DNA of 64,000 bases from Actinomadura atramentaria DSM 43919. GTDB taxonomy: Bacteria > Actinomycetota > Actinomycetes > Streptosporangiales > Streptosporangiaceae. The stretch spans positions 568,104 to 632,103 of the forward strand of contig NZ_KB907210.1 of NCBI RefSeq assembly GCF_000381885.1, in the 5' to 3' direction. The notes under the pieces are model-generated. The model ran no database searches and was not told the DNA's origin. It saw only the letters and a list, made by a program, of their open reading frames with translations. Positions 42,082-51,322 of the stretch are shown piece after piece. Both the position numbers and the translations under genes were made by a program. Position 1 is the first letter of the stretch; every line of letters begins with the position of its first letter.

Positions 42082-42357
42082 ATGATGTTCCGCACCGCGT
42101 TCCTCGCCGGGGCCGCCGTGGGGTACGTCCTCGGGGCGAAGGCCGGCCGGGAGCGGTACGAGCAGATCAGGGGCGCGTGGCGGCGGGTGTCGGAGAGTCC
42201 CGCCGTGCGGGAGCGGGCCGAGAGCGTCAGGGAGCGCGGCGTCGGGCTCGCGGAGACCGTGAGGGACACCGTGAAGGGCAAGGCCGGGGAGGTCGTCGAG
42301 CGGCGTCGGGAGCGGCACGCCGACGCGCCCGGCCCGGTGACCGTCCCCCCGGGCTGA
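42082..42357 (+). CDS. YtxH-like small membrane protein
   Basis: 91 aa, ATG 42082 (or 42085) behind GGAGGTGG. A single N-terminal glycine/alanine helix with the YtxH-like GxxxGYVLGAKAGRERY motif is followed by a charged amphipathic helix (RERAESVRERGVGLAETVRDTVKGKAGEVVERR). Such proteins are membrane-associated stress proteins of unknown mechanism. Confidence 0.8.
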   Translation: MMFRTAFLAGAAVGYVLGAKAGRERYEQIRGAWRRVSESPAVRERAESVRERGVGLAETVRDTVKGKAGEVVERRRERHADAPGPVTVPPG

Positions 42358-42382
42358 CCCGGAGCCTGTCAGAGACGGCCGC

Positions 42383-42883
42383 TCAGAGCCCGGTCTGCTC
42401 GCGCAGGGCCGCGAGGATCTGCTCCGCCCGCGCGCGCAGGCCGGGGTCGGCGGGGTCCGCCCCCGCCTCGAAGACGAACGACCAGCGCACCTCGCCGCCC
42501 CCGGCCGGGCGGCGGCCCGCGATGCGGACCGTCCCCCCGCCCGGCAGGGCGGCCTGGTGGTTCACGACGACGGTGGCGGTGACGCGTTCCCGGACGGTCT
42601 CCGGCACCGAGCCCGGGTCCGTCAGCCCGATCTCGTGCGCGGGCCCGCCGCGCGTCTCCTGGACGCGCAGCCGCCCGTCCCGCCACGCGGCCTGCTCGAT
42701 CCGCTCCCACGGCAGCCGCGCGAAGCCGCCGCCGACGACCGGCAGGTGCAGCGCGGCGGACGTCGCGACGACGAACGAGCCGCCCCGCGTGGGCGCGGCG
42801 GACAGGACGCGCTCGCCGCGTTCGAGGCCGAGCGAGGAGCGGACGGGCGCGGGGAGGCGGCCACCGGGCCGGGTGAGGCGCAT
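42383..42883 (-). CDS. Conserved hypothetical actinobacterial protein
   Basis: 166 aa, ATG 42883. The pattern (RGERVLSAAPTRGGSFVVATSAALHLP ... FARLPWERIEQAAWRDGRLRV) suggests a PH-like beta fold also seen in related actinobacterial proteins of unknown role. No signal or membrane segment is visible. It follows the GH63-like gene by 20 bp and is probably cotranscribed with it. Confidence 0.75.
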   Translation of the reverse strand: MRLTRPGGRLPAPVRSSLGLERGERVLSAAPTRGGSFVVATSAALHLPVVGGGFARLPWERIEQAAWRDGRLRVQETRGGPAHEIGLTDPGSVPETVRERVTATVVVNHQAALPGGGTVRIAGRRPAGGGEVRWSFVFEAGADPADPGLRARAEQILAALREQTGL

Positions 42884-42903
42884 GCCCCCACGGTAGCCCG
42901 CGC

Positions 42904-44211
42904 TCAGCCGGGCCGTTCCCCGAGCAGGTCCAGGACGAGCGCGGCGGACCAACTGTGGTCGTGGCCGCCGCGTCCGGTCCCGTCGAACGGGTCGAAGAAC
43001 TCGCGGAACCCGGACTGCCGGACGAGCCGCAGCGTCGCCCCGCGCAGCAGGTCCGCGACCACGGGCAGCCCCTGCACGCACGCCCCGTACCAGACGAGCC
43101 AGTTGGTGTTGACCCACGTCGGCCCGCGCCAGTAGGCGCCGCGGTCGAAGGCGGGCGCCTGCACGTCGCAGGCCGGGACGGGGTAGCCCGCCGCCCCGGC
43201 GAACCGCGCGGACAGCAGCAGGTCCGCGAGCCGCCGCAGGACGTCCCCGGGCAGGTCGGGGTCCAGCAGCGGCCCGAACGTGGCGACGGTGACGACGGGC
43301 AGCGGCCGTCCGCCGCGCAGGTCGTGGGCACGGAAGCATCCGGCGGCGGCGTCCCAGAGCCGGTCGAGCAGGGCGGCGTGGACGCGTTCGGCGCGCTCGC
43401 GGTGCGGCAGCGGGTCGGCCCCGACGATCGCGGCGATCTCCGCGAGGGCGTGCGCGGACGCGAGGTAGGCGGCGTTGACGAGCGGGTCCAGCACCGCGAA
43501 CGGATGCTCGTCGCGCAGGAACCCGGGCGCGTACCGGGCGTCGCGGAGCAGTCCGGCGAGCCAGGCGTACCGGTCGTGGTCCTCGCCCGTCGCGGGGCCG
43601 CGCCGGGGCCGGCCGGGCGCGTACGCGGGCGACGGCGGCCGCAGATCGCCGAGCGGCCGGTCCCACGCCGGGCTGTTGTCCTGCCCTGACTCCCACGGAT
43701 GGCAGATCGCGATGAGCCCGCTGCCGTCGAGGTCGCGAACGGTCTCCAGGTACCGGTGCTGCGCGGCGAGCGCCGGATAGAGCCGCGCGAGGAACGCCCG
43801 GCCCCGCTCCGCGTCGGCGGCGCGTCCGTGCAGTCGCAGCGCGGCGAGCGCGTGCAGCGGCGGGCTCGTGACGCCGGACGTCCGCACGCCGCGCGGGGCC
43901 CGCGGGTCGGCGCCGCTGCACCACAGCTCCGGGCCGGGGAAGTACGCGCCGCGCGGCAGGTCGTCGTTGAAGACGATGTGCGGGACGAACCCGTCGGACC
44001 ACTGGCCGTCGAACAGCGACAGCAGTTCCCGTTCGGCGCGGTCGGGGCGGTGGAGGGCGAGGCCGAGCGCGACGAACACCGAGTCCCATCCCCACTGGTG
44101 GGGGTAGAGGCCGGGGGACGGGACGGTGGCGCGGCCCGTCCAGTTCGCGTCGAGCACCCGCGCCGCGGCGTGCCACAGCGCGGTCTCGTCACCGGTGAGT
44201 CGGACGTCCAT
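42904..44211 (-). CDS. GH63-like hydrolase (glucosyl-/mannosylglycerate hydrolase type)
   Basis: 435 aa. (alpha/alpha)6-barrel landmarks of GH63-type enzymes acting on glucosylglycerate are seen: LYPHQWGWDSVFVALGLAL, ICHPWESGQDNSPAWD, and WRGPTWVNTNWLVWYG. There is no signal peptide. Compatible-solute breakdown is the likely role. The gene begins 21 bp after the HAD gene of the HpcH-PRTase-StiP-HAD operon, so it may be its last part, linking the stress cluster to sugar-acid recycling. Confidence 0.85.
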   Translation of the reverse strand: MDVRLTGDETALWHAAARVLDANWTGRATVPSPGLYPHQWGWDSVFVALGLALHRPDRAERELLSLFDGQWSDGFVPHIVFNDDLPRGAYFPGPELWCSGADPRAPRGVRTSGVTSPPLHALAALRLHGRAADAERGRAFLARLYPALAAQHRYLETVRDLDGSGLIAICHPWESGQDNSPAWDRPLGDLRPPSPAYAPGRPRRGPATGEDHDRYAWLAGLLRDARYAPGFLRDEHPFAVLDPLVNAAYLASAHALAEIAAIVGADPLPHRERAERVHAALLDRLWDAAAGCFRAHDLRGGRPLPVVTVATFGPLLDPDLPGDVLRRLADLLLSARFAGAAGYPVPACDVQAPAFDRGAYWRGPTWVNTNWLVWYGACVQGLPVVADLLRGATLRLVRQSGFREFFDPFDGTGRGGHDHSWSAALVLDLLGERPG

Positions 44212-44232
44212 GAACTCGGCGCGTACCCCCGA

Positions 44233-45081
44233 TCACGTGTGCGGACGAACCACCGCGATTCTCTCCTCAGAATGCGTAACGCGCGAGTCCCCCCGGGCGA
44301 TCCGGGCGGCGCGCGCCCGGAACCACGCGATGACCTCGGCGCCCGCCGCGACACCGCCGGACGCGGTGACGTCCGCGCCGGACCACCCGGTGTCGTGCAG
44401 CTCGCCGTGCGCGGGCCGGACGGCCGCGTCGGCGGCTTCGAGCAGGTCGCGGTCCAGCAGCGAGTCGCCCGCCGCGAGCAGCAGCGACGCGCCGGTGCGG
44501 CGGGCGACCTCGCGGGCGGCGGCGGCCTTGGTGAGCCCGGTGGGCAGGCAGTAGACCTTGCGGCCCTGCAGCGACGTCCGCCAGTTGCGTTCGGCGCACC
44601 AGCCGGTGAGGTCGTCGAGCCAGCCGGGCGGGATCGCGGCGCGGTCCACGATCCCGTAGGCGAACAGCCCGGCGGCGGTGCGGGAGCGCAGCAGGAACGG
44701 CCCGGCGGCGGCGAGGCGTGCGGCGACCTCGGCGAGCGGCGCGGCGGCGTCGGCGGCGCGCGTGCGGACGGCGGCGGCCCAGTCGGGGTCGTCGCGGCCG
44801 TCCACGAGCAGGTGGCCGCCGTTGGCGCAGATCGCGTAGGCGGGTGCGACGGGCAGTTCCACGCGGGCGTACTGCTCGACGGTCCGCGTCGTGACGGGCA
44901 CGAACACGGTCTCGGCGGCGAGCGCGGCCAGATCCCGGAGCGCGTCCGGCTCCATGTAGGACAGCGGCGCTCCGTCGTACATCTCGACGCAGCTCAGTCC
45001 GTCCAGATCAGTGCCCGGCCCGCACGCGGCGGCGGAGTAGATCAGCGTCCGGTCGAGGTCGGAGCACGCGAGGACGGTCAC
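44233..45081 (-). CDS. HAD-superfamily phosphatase of the Ter-associated operon
   Basis: 282 aa, GTG 45081 overlapping the StiP stop. HAD motif I SDLDRTLIYS, motif II-like TTRT, and the C-terminal AAGDSLLDRDLLEAAD with the metal Asp residues are present. In ter-associated biosynthetic operons this HAD is thought to dephosphorylate a nucleoside-like intermediate. All four genes here overlap by 4 nt, showing strict stoichiometric expression. Confidence 0.9.
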   Translation of the reverse strand: MTVLACSDLDRTLIYSAAACGPGTDLDGLSCVEMYDGAPLSYMEPDALRDLAALAAETVFVPVTTRTVEQYARVELPVAPAYAICANGGHLLVDGRDDPDWAAAVRTRAADAAAPLAEVAARLAAAGPFLLRSRTAAGLFAYGIVDRAAIPPGWLDDLTGWCAERNWRTSLQGRKVYCLPTGLTKAAAAREVARRTGASLLLAAGDSLLDRDLLEAADAAVRPAHGELHDTGWSGADVTASGGVAAGAEVIAWFRARAARIARGDSRVTHSEERIAVVRPHT

Positions 45082-46193
45082 TGGGCGGCTCCCCCGGCGA
45101 AGCGCGGATGGATGAGGCCCGCGCACGCGTACGGCAGCGCGTCCGGCGGGACCTCGGTGACGGGCACGCCGCGCTCGGCGGCCAGCAGCCGGATGTGGGC
45201 GAGGTCGGCCCCCGCGTCGGCGCGGGCGAGGACGCGCCAGGGGACGCGGCGCAGCAGCACCCGCGTCGTCTCCCCCACGCCCGGTTTGATCAGGTTCAGG
45301 TCGGTCACGCCGTACTCCGCGCCGATGCGGCGGACGGCCGCCCACCCCGACCAGTCCGGCGTCCGGTCGGCGGCGCGCAGGACGGGCGCGTCGGCGGCGA
45401 CGCGGTCGGCGACCTCGGGGAACCGTGCGGTGACGGCGTCCAGGAACCGCGCGGAGACGTCCTCGGCGGCCAGCTCGGCGTAGAACTTCGCGCCGTGGAA
45501 GTCGCCGGGGCCGATCAGGTCGCGGTTGAGGACCGTCCGCGAGACGAGCCCCGACACCGTCGAGTTCAGGCACGCGGACGGGACGAGGAAGTCCGCGCGC
45601 GTCCCGTGCAGCGGCGTGCAGCGCCCCGGGTCGGCCAGGACGGCGAGGTCGGGCCGGAACGGCGTGCCCGCGAGCGCGGCGGCGAGTTCGCGGGCGATGG
45701 CGCCCTTGCCCGTCCAGCCGTCCACGAAAACGGCGTCGCGCGGGTCGTGGCGGGCGGCGATCCAGTCGAGGGCGGCGCGGTCGATGCCCCGGTCCCGGAC
45801 GATGCTGACGGCGTAGTGCGGCAGGTCGTCGCCGTGCGCGAACCGCGCCCAGCGGCGCAGCAGGATGCCGACCGGCGTCCCGGCGCGCGCGAGCGACACC
45901 AGCACCGGCCGGGGGCCGCGCTCGGCGCGGACGAGTTCGCCGACGAGCCCGACCGCGTGCGCGAGCCGCGCGGCGGACGCGTCCAGCGCCTCCTCGAACA
46001 GCTTCCGGTACGCCGGTCCGGGCCGGTACTCGACGGGCAGCGACTCGGCGTAGTGCGCGCGGCCCGACTGGATAGCGGCCTCGCGCTCCTCGGTGGGGGC
46101 CTCCAGCCGGACGCCGGACAGGTCGGTGAGCAGCCAGCCGACGTCCTCGGGCGCGTAGCTGCCGAACTCCGGCCCGCGCAGCGGCCCGCTCAC
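45078..46193 (-). CDS. Cysteine-protease StiP-like protein
   Basis: 371 aa, GTG 46193. Recognised by the succession SGRAHYAESLPVEYRP, VSLARAGTPVGILLRRWA, VFVDGWTGKGAI and LVPSACLNSTVSGLVSRTVLN, the last containing the likely nucleophile Cys. It belongs to the StiP family encoded next to PRTase and HAD genes in ter systems. Its own substrate is unknown; a role in processing a peptide-nucleotide intermediate is inferred. Confidence 0.88.
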   Translation of the reverse strand: MSGPLRGPEFGSYAPEDVGWLLTDLSGVRLEAPTEEREAAIQSGRAHYAESLPVEYRPGPAYRKLFEEALDASAARLAHAVGLVGELVRAERGPRPVLVSLARAGTPVGILLRRWARFAHGDDLPHYAVSIVRDRGIDRAALDWIAARHDPRDAVFVDGWTGKGAIARELAAALAGTPFRPDLAVLADPGRCTPLHGTRADFLVPSACLNSTVSGLVSRTVLNRDLIGPGDFHGAKFYAELAAEDVSARFLDAVTARFPEVADRVAADAPVLRAADRTPDWSGWAAVRRIGAEYGVTDLNLIKPGVGETTRVLLRRVPWRVLARADAGADLAHIRLLAAERGVPVTEVPPDALPYACAGLIHPRFAGGAAQ

Positions 46194-47581
46194 CGGCCCG
46201 GTCCCGGGACGGCCGCCAGCACGACGGGCGCGAGCGTGCGCAGGCAGCCCAGCAGCCCGTCCACGAGGTCGGGGGTGTCGCCGCGCTCGTCCACGAGCAG
46301 CACGAACGCGTCGAACCCGCGCGCCGCGTCGTTGCCGGGGTGGACGTTGTAGGCGTACCGCTTGCCGGGCCCGTCCGTGGGGTTGTCGTGGGCGGGGAAC
46401 ACCAGCCGGGTGCGGATCGCGTAGCCGGGGTCGTCCACGGCGAGGACCGGCGACCGGGTCGTCGTGGAGAACCGGACGGACGTCCACGGCAGCGCGTCCG
46501 CGAGCGCCTCGGCGACCCGCAGCGGGACGTACATGAACTCCTCGGTGCCGAGGACCAGCACGCGGCGCGCGTCGGCGGGCAGCGCGGACGAGAGGATCGA
46601 CGCCATCCGCGGCAGCTCCTTGTCGAGCCGCCGCCGGTCCGCGGGCGCGAACCCGTGCCGTCCGCCGTCGGGCAGCCCGGCGGGCCAGCCCAGCTCGACG
46701 CGGACCGCGCCCCGGTCCACCCGGTAGTCGATCTCCGGATCGCGGCCGGACAGCTCCGCGACGACGTTCTGCGCGGCGTCCAGCACGCCCGGCGGCAGCT
46801 CGACGCGGCCGGTCGCGAGCGTCACCACGTCGATCCGCGCCCCCAGCTCCCCGGCGAGGTTGCGCATCCGGACGCGGTCGGCCTCGCCGCGCACGTCCAC
46901 CAGCGACGCCAGGACGTAGTGCTCGCGCGGCCGGACGGCGTGCAGCGCCCGCAGCGTGTTGAACGCCGTCCGCCCGGTGGACATCTCATCGTCGACCAGG
47001 ACGAGCGGGACCTCCCGGTCCAGGTCGGCGTGGTCGGCGGGCAGCAGCAGGTGCCCGGTCGCGTGGCTGTGCTCCTCCTCGAACCCGCCGTACGGGACGA
47101 CGCCGGGCACCTGGCGGCGCGTCGAGTGCAGGTACCGCGCGCCGCCGAGCGCGTCCGCGGCCGAGTGCCCGAGCGCCGTCGCCGTCTCGGCGTAACCGAT
47201 GACGACCGCGTCCACCGCGCCCTTCGGCTCGCGGAGCCGGTCGCGCAGCGCCGCCGCCGAACCGCGCGTGCCGTGCAGCGCGTTGGCGAGCAGCGGCCCG
47301 TACGCGCCCGCGCTGCCCTCCCGGCCGCGCAGCCGCAGCCGCACCAGCTCGCCCAGCAGCAGGCCCGCCCCGTGGACGATGCGCGGGTCGGCGGGGACGT
47401 GCTTGCCGAGCACGCCCGACACCAGCAGGTGCGCGCGGCGCGGGTTGCGGCGGACGGCGAGCCCGACGAGGTCGCCGAGGCGGACGCCGCCGGGCGCCTC
47501 GCCGTCCACCGTCCGCACGCCGAGCCGGTGCGCGACCCACTCCGACGGCCGGGCGCCGCGCCCGCCGCCCGCGCCGTTCAC
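46190..47581 (-). CDS. Phosphoribosyltransferase of the Ter-associated operon
   Basis: 463 aa, GTG 47581 overlapping the HpcH stop. The PRPP loop VLVDDEMSTGRTAFNTL is unmistakable at about residue 165. Upstream AVVIGYAETATALGHS and downstream RVLVLGTEEFMYVPLRVAEAL complete the ter-type two-module layout (PRTase plus C-terminal TRSP-like domain). It would attach ribose-5-phosphate to a base or small molecule, giving a nucleotide-like product. Confidence 0.9.
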   Translation of the reverse strand: MNGAGGGRGARPSEWVAHRLGVRTVDGEAPGGVRLGDLVGLAVRRNPRRAHLLVSGVLGKHVPADPRIVHGAGLLLGELVRLRLRGREGSAGAYGPLLANALHGTRGSAAALRDRLREPKGAVDAVVIGYAETATALGHSAADALGGARYLHSTRRQVPGVVPYGGFEEEHSHATGHLLLPADHADLDREVPLVLVDDEMSTGRTAFNTLRALHAVRPREHYVLASLVDVRGEADRVRMRNLAGELGARIDVVTLATGRVELPPGVLDAAQNVVAELSGRDPEIDYRVDRGAVRVELGWPAGLPDGGRHGFAPADRRRLDKELPRMASILSSALPADARRVLVLGTEEFMYVPLRVAEALADALPWTSVRFSTTTRSPVLAVDDPGYAIRTRLVFPAHDNPTDGPGKRYAYNVHPGNDAARGFDAFVLLVDERGDTPDLVDGLLGCLRTLAPVVLAAVPGPGR

Positions 47582-48741
47582 CGGCTCCCCGCCGCGTCGA
47601 GCAGTTCCACGAACGTGACCCCTTCCGCCGCCACGCCGAACACGCGGGCGCGCAGCATCAGCCGCTCCGCCCAGGCCCGGTGCGGTTTGGCCTCGTTCAT
47701 CTTGTTCGCGTACGCGCTGGCCATCGCGCCGCCGCCGGTCACGCCGAGGATGTCGGCGGCGTCGCAGTACTCCTCGTGGGTGACGACCGACAGCGCGTGG
47801 ACGGCGGCGACGTGCGAGGGGTGGATGACGGTCTTGCCGGTCAGCCCGTTGGCCTTGTCGAGATGGACCTCGCGCAGCAGCCCGTCCAGGTCGGAGCCGA
47901 TCAGGCGGCGGCGCAGCGGCACGGCGCGCTGCGCGACGAACGGCGACTCGCGGAGCTGCGGCTTGAAGATCCGCTCCCCCGCCGAGAAGTACTCCCAGAC
48001 GGGCCCGGTCACGGTGAACCCGGTCCCGTCCGCGCGGCCGAGGACGTTGACGATGTCGGAGATCGCCCCGGCGACCGGCGCGATGTCGTAGATGGTGAGG
48101 TCCGGCGGGCGGCGCAGCCCGTACGCGGCGGACAGGTCGGTCGCGCCGATCCGGACGGCCAGGACCAGGTCGCGGTGCTTGGCCAGCAGCGCGGCGACGT
48201 CGCGCAGCAGCCCGGCGCGGGTCTCGGCGTGGACGGCCTCGCGGCTCTCCAGGACGGGCATGGCCAGCAGCCGCAGCCCCGTCCGGTCGGCGGCCGCGGC
48301 GACGGCCTCCAGGAACGCGCCACCGGTGTCGGGGTCGAACTTGGGCAGGACGAACCCGGTGAGCAGCGCGGCGGCCGGGCCGAGCCGCGCGGTGATCTCC
48401 CCGATCTGCTCGGGCGTGCGGACGCGCAGGAACAGCAGCGGCGGCTCGACGGCCGGGGGCTCGGTGTGCAGGCGGCGGAACTGCGCGACGGCGTTGCGCT
48501 CGGCGGCGGGCAGGTCCGCGTCGGCGACGGCGTCCTCCAGGCACACGACCAGGCTCGTCACCCCGGCGCGGGCGGCCTTGGCGACGTCGGCGGCGAGGCC
48601 GGGCCGGGTGGCGGGGCTGTAGAGCGTCGCGCCGAGGGCGACCGCGAGGACGGCCGGGTCGTCGTGCCGGTCGAAGCGGCGGGGGTGCCGGAAGAACAGG
48701 TGCTTGCGCAACGCCGCGTCAATGTGATCGAAGTGCCGCAT
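47578..48741 (-). CDS. HpcH/HpaI (CitE-like) aldolase/lyase of the Ter-associated operon
   Basis: 387 aa, ATG 48741. TIM-barrel CitE-like landmarks are visible: SLVVCLEDAVADADL with metal-binding Glu/Asp, PVLESREAVH, RIGATDLSAAYGLRR and GKTVIHPSHVAAVH. It is the first gene of the four-gene operon. The enzyme presumably makes or breaks a C-C bond on a keto-acid/CoA-type substrate feeding the PRTase step. The 204-bp gap to the TerD gene holds the hairpin at 48902-48927 and, presumably, this operon's promoter. Confidence 0.92.
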   Translation of the reverse strand: MRHFDHIDAALRKHLFFRHPRRFDRHDDPAVLAVALGATLYSPATRPGLAADVAKAARAGVTSLVVCLEDAVADADLPAAERNAVAQFRRLHTEPPAVEPPLLFLRVRTPEQIGEITARLGPAAALLTGFVLPKFDPDTGGAFLEAVAAAADRTGLRLLAMPVLESREAVHAETRAGLLRDVAALLAKHRDLVLAVRIGATDLSAAYGLRRPPDLTIYDIAPVAGAISDIVNVLGRADGTGFTVTGPVWEYFSAGERIFKPQLRESPFVAQRAVPLRRRLIGSDLDGLLREVHLDKANGLTGKTVIHPSHVAAVHALSVVTHEEYCDAADILGVTGGGAMASAYANKMNEAKPHRAWAERLMLRARVFGVAAEGVTFVELLDAAGSR

Positions 48742-48901
48742 CAGTCAAAGTCCCAGTATCGTCCTTCGGCCCGGTGAGGGTCCAGAAAATCGAACACGCG
48801 TGCTGATCCCCCAGATTGAGCGCCGTCGTCGTGATGCGGCAGGTATCAGGGTAAACGCGCTGCACCCCAGGTCACACGCGCCCGGCCCCGCGCACAGCGA
48901 A

Positions 48902-48927
48902 AGGCCCCGGCCGTGGTGCCGGGGCCT
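48902..48927. terminator. Terminator hairpin between ter genes and HpcH operon
   Basis: AGGCCCCGGC/GCCGGGGCCT, a perfect 10-bp stem with a 6-nt loop, 18 bp downstream of the leftward TerD gene stop at 48946. Confidence 0.75.
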
Positions 48928-48945
48928 CCGCCGTACCGCTGTCCG

Positions 48946-49524
48946 CTACAGGTGCTCTTTGACGGCCGGGACGAGGTCCTGGAACGTCCGCCCGCTGGCG
49001 ATGGCGCCGATCGCCGTCATCGACCAGCCGTCGCCGTCGCGGGCGACCTTCGCCATGATCTGCGCGTTGTGGCCGCCCGCGCCCGTCAGGTCGTACCGGG
49101 CCAGCTCCTGCCCGGTCTCCTCGTCGACCAGGCGGCAGAACGCGTTGGCGATCTGCGAGAAGTCCTGGCCGGTGAAGGAGTTGACGGTGAACACGAGCCG
49201 GTGGACGTTCGCGGGCACCGACGTCAGGTCCACGTTGATGACCTCGTCGTCGCCCGCGCCCTCGCCGGTCAGGTTGTCGCCGGTGTGCAGGACGGACCCG
49301 TCCTTGCTGCGGAGCTGCCGGAACCACACCGCGTCGGCGAGGTTCCCGGCGGCGTCGAACAGCAGGCACGACGCGTCCAGGTCGATGTTCTGGGACTTGC
49401 CCTTGCCGAACAGGCCGCGCTTGGCGACCGCGTCCCAGCCGAGGCCCATCCGGACGCGGCGCAGCGCGCCGCCGCCCGGTTTCGCCAGCGACACGCGCTG
49501 GCCCTTCTGCAGCGAGATCGACAT
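48946..49524 (-). CDS. TerD-family stress protein (copy A)
   Basis: 192 aa. Both calcium-binding patches of TerD are visible (NIDLDASCLLFD and [19 protein letters not shown]). It differs from the other two copies in its N-terminus and centre (GLFGKGKSQN, NSFTGQDFSQIANAFC), suggesting a specialised paralogue. It is the last gene of the ter operon, 38 bp after the DUF475 gene. TerD proteins bind Ca2+ and act in general stress or phage-defence complexes at the membrane. Confidence 0.95.
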   Translation of the reverse strand: MSISLQKGQRVSLAKPGGGALRRVRMGLGWDAVAKRGLFGKGKSQNIDLDASCLLFDAAGNLADAVWFRQLRSKDGSVLHTGDNLTGEGAGDDEVINVDLTSVPANVHRLVFTVNSFTGQDFSQIANAFCRLVDEETGQELARYDLTGAGGHNAQIMAKVARDGDGWSMTAIGAIASGRTFQDLVPAVKEHL

Positions 49525-49562
49525 CGTCGGCTCCTTCGCTCGCGGGGGGAATGGTCCCGGGG

Positions 49563-50663
49563 TCAGACCCCGGTCGAGTGCAGGCTGCCCGTCTCCGCGC
49601 CCGGCCCGGCGGGCGGCTCCGCGCGGTTGCGCAGGATCGAGCTGACGAACGCCGCGATGATCAGGCCCGCGCCGAGCCCGCCGGTGAGCCATTCGGGGAC
49701 GTGGTGCGCGACGCTGACCAGCATGCACACCGCCAGCGCCCCGATCGCCCAGTGCGCGCCGTGCTCCAGGTACACGTACTCGTGCAGCGTGCCCTTGCGG
49801 ACGAGGAAGACGGTCAGCGACCGGATGTACATCGCGCCGATGCCGAGGCCGAGCGCGATGATGATCGGGTCGGTGCTGATCGCGAACGCGCCGATGACGC
49901 CGTCGAACGAGAACGACGCGTCCAGCACCTCCAGGTACAGGAACAGGAAGAACCCCGCCTTGCCGGTGGCGAGCGCGAGCCCGCTCGGGCGGCCCGCCGT
50001 GAGCGGCCCGGCGTCCTCGCCGTCCTCGCCGATGTTCTCCGACGCCTCGGAGAACAGCTCGCCGAGCCCGTTCACCAGGATGTAGGTGATCATGCCGAGC
50101 ACGCCCGCGATCATGACCTTGCCGGGGTCCTCGGCCCACAGCCCGGCGACGAGCGCGAGCGCGCCGCCCGCGACGACGACCGGGAGCTGGTCGAGCCGCC
50201 CGATCCGCGCGAGGGGCTTCTCGATCCAGGCGAGCCACCGGTCCTCGCGGTCCTCGAACATGAACCCGAGGAACAGCATCATCAGGAACATGCCGCCGAA
50301 CGCCGCGATCATCGGATAGGCGTCGGTCATCAGCGCGTGGTACCGGTGCGGGTCGTTCAGCGCGAGGTCGAACGCCTTCACCGGACCGACCTTCGCGGTG
50401 ACCGCCACGATGACGAGCGGGAACACCAGGCGCATCCCGAACACCGCGACCGCGATGCCGACCGTCAGGAAGATCTTCTGCCAGAACGGCGCCATCCGGT
50501 CCAGGACCTTGGCGTTGACGACCGCGTTGTCGAAGGACAGCGAGATCTCCAGGATCGCCAGCACCGCGACCAGGGCGAGTCCGGTGCCCCGGTCGTAGAC
50601 GAAGGCGAGGGCGAGCCCGACGATCGTCAGCAGGAACGACCACCGGAAGGTGCGAAGGATCAT
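49563..50663 (-). CDS. DUF475/TerC-like integral membrane protein
   Basis: 366 aa with about nine transmembrane helices. The diagnostic segments are ILEISLSFDNAVVNAKVL near residue 37 and the repeated LEVLDASFSFDGVIGAFAIS near residue 245, with membrane-embedded Asp residues. This is the DUF475 branch of TerC-like proteins. It may transport metal ions or anchor TerD proteins. It lies between TerD copies A and B on the same strand. Confidence 0.92.
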   Translation of the reverse strand: MILRTFRWSFLLTIVGLALAFVYDRGTGLALVAVLAILEISLSFDNAVVNAKVLDRMAPFWQKIFLTVGIAVAVFGMRLVFPLVIVAVTAKVGPVKAFDLALNDPHRYHALMTDAYPMIAAFGGMFLMMLFLGFMFEDREDRWLAWIEKPLARIGRLDQLPVVVAGGALALVAGLWAEDPGKVMIAGVLGMITYILVNGLGELFSEASENIGEDGEDAGPLTAGRPSGLALATGKAGFFLFLYLEVLDASFSFDGVIGAFAISTDPIIIALGLGIGAMYIRSLTVFLVRKGTLHEYVYLEHGAHWAIGALAVCMLVSVAHHVPEWLTGGLGAGLIIAAFVSSILRNRAEPPAGPGAETGSLHSTGV

Positions 50664-50702
50664 TGGGGTTTTTGTTCTCTGTTCGATGCGGGGTGGCCGG
50701 CG

Positions 50703-51281
50703 TCAGCCGACGTTGACGCCGAAATCGGTGGCGATTCCGGCGAGGCCCGAGGCGTACCCCTGGCCGACGGCCCGGAACTTCCACTCGCCGCCGTGCCGGT
50801 ACAGCTCCCCGAAGACCATCGCGGTCTCGGTGGAGGCGTCCTCGGTGAGGTCGAAGCGGGCCAGCTCGTTGTCGTCGGAGCGGTCGACGATGCGGATGAA
50901 CGCGTTGCGGACCTGGCCGAAGCTCTGGCCGCGGTTGTCCGCGTCGTAGATCGACACCGGGAAGACGATGCGGTCGCACTCGGCGGGGACGGCGGACAGG
51001 TCCACGTTGATGGACTCGTCGTCGCCCTCCCCCTCGCCGGTGAGGTTGTCGCCGGTGTGCTCGACGGAGCCGTCCGGGCTGCGCAGGTTGTTGAAGAACA
51101 CGAAGTGCTGGTCGGAGATGACCTTGCCGGAGCCGTCGAGGAGCAGCGCGGACGCGTCGAGGTCGAAGTCGGCCCCGGTGGTGGCGCGGACGTCCCACCC
51201 GAGGCCCACCGACACGCGGGTGAGGTTCGGGGCCGCCTTGGTCAGCGAGACGTTGCCGCCCTTGGCGAGCGATACTCCCAT
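50703..51281 (-). CDS. TerD-family stress protein (copy B)
   Basis: 192 aa, ATG 51281. Ca-binding patches [13 protein letters not shown] and [19 protein letters not shown] are intact. It begins [15 protein letters not shown] like classic TerD. It is very similar to copy C, from which it is separated by 41 bp. Confidence 0.95.
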   Translation of the reverse strand: MGVSLAKGGNVSLTKAAPNLTRVSVGLGWDVRATTGADFDLDASALLLDGSGKVISDQHFVFFNNLRSPDGSVEHTGDNLTGEGEGDDESINVDLSAVPAECDRIVFPVSIYDADNRGQSFGQVRNAFIRIVDRSDDNELARFDLTEDASTETAMVFGELYRHGGEWKFRAVGQGYASGLAGIATDFGVNVG

Positions 51282-51322
51282 GATCGACTACTCCTGTTCG
51301 TGGCGGTTCGTGGCGGTCGGCG

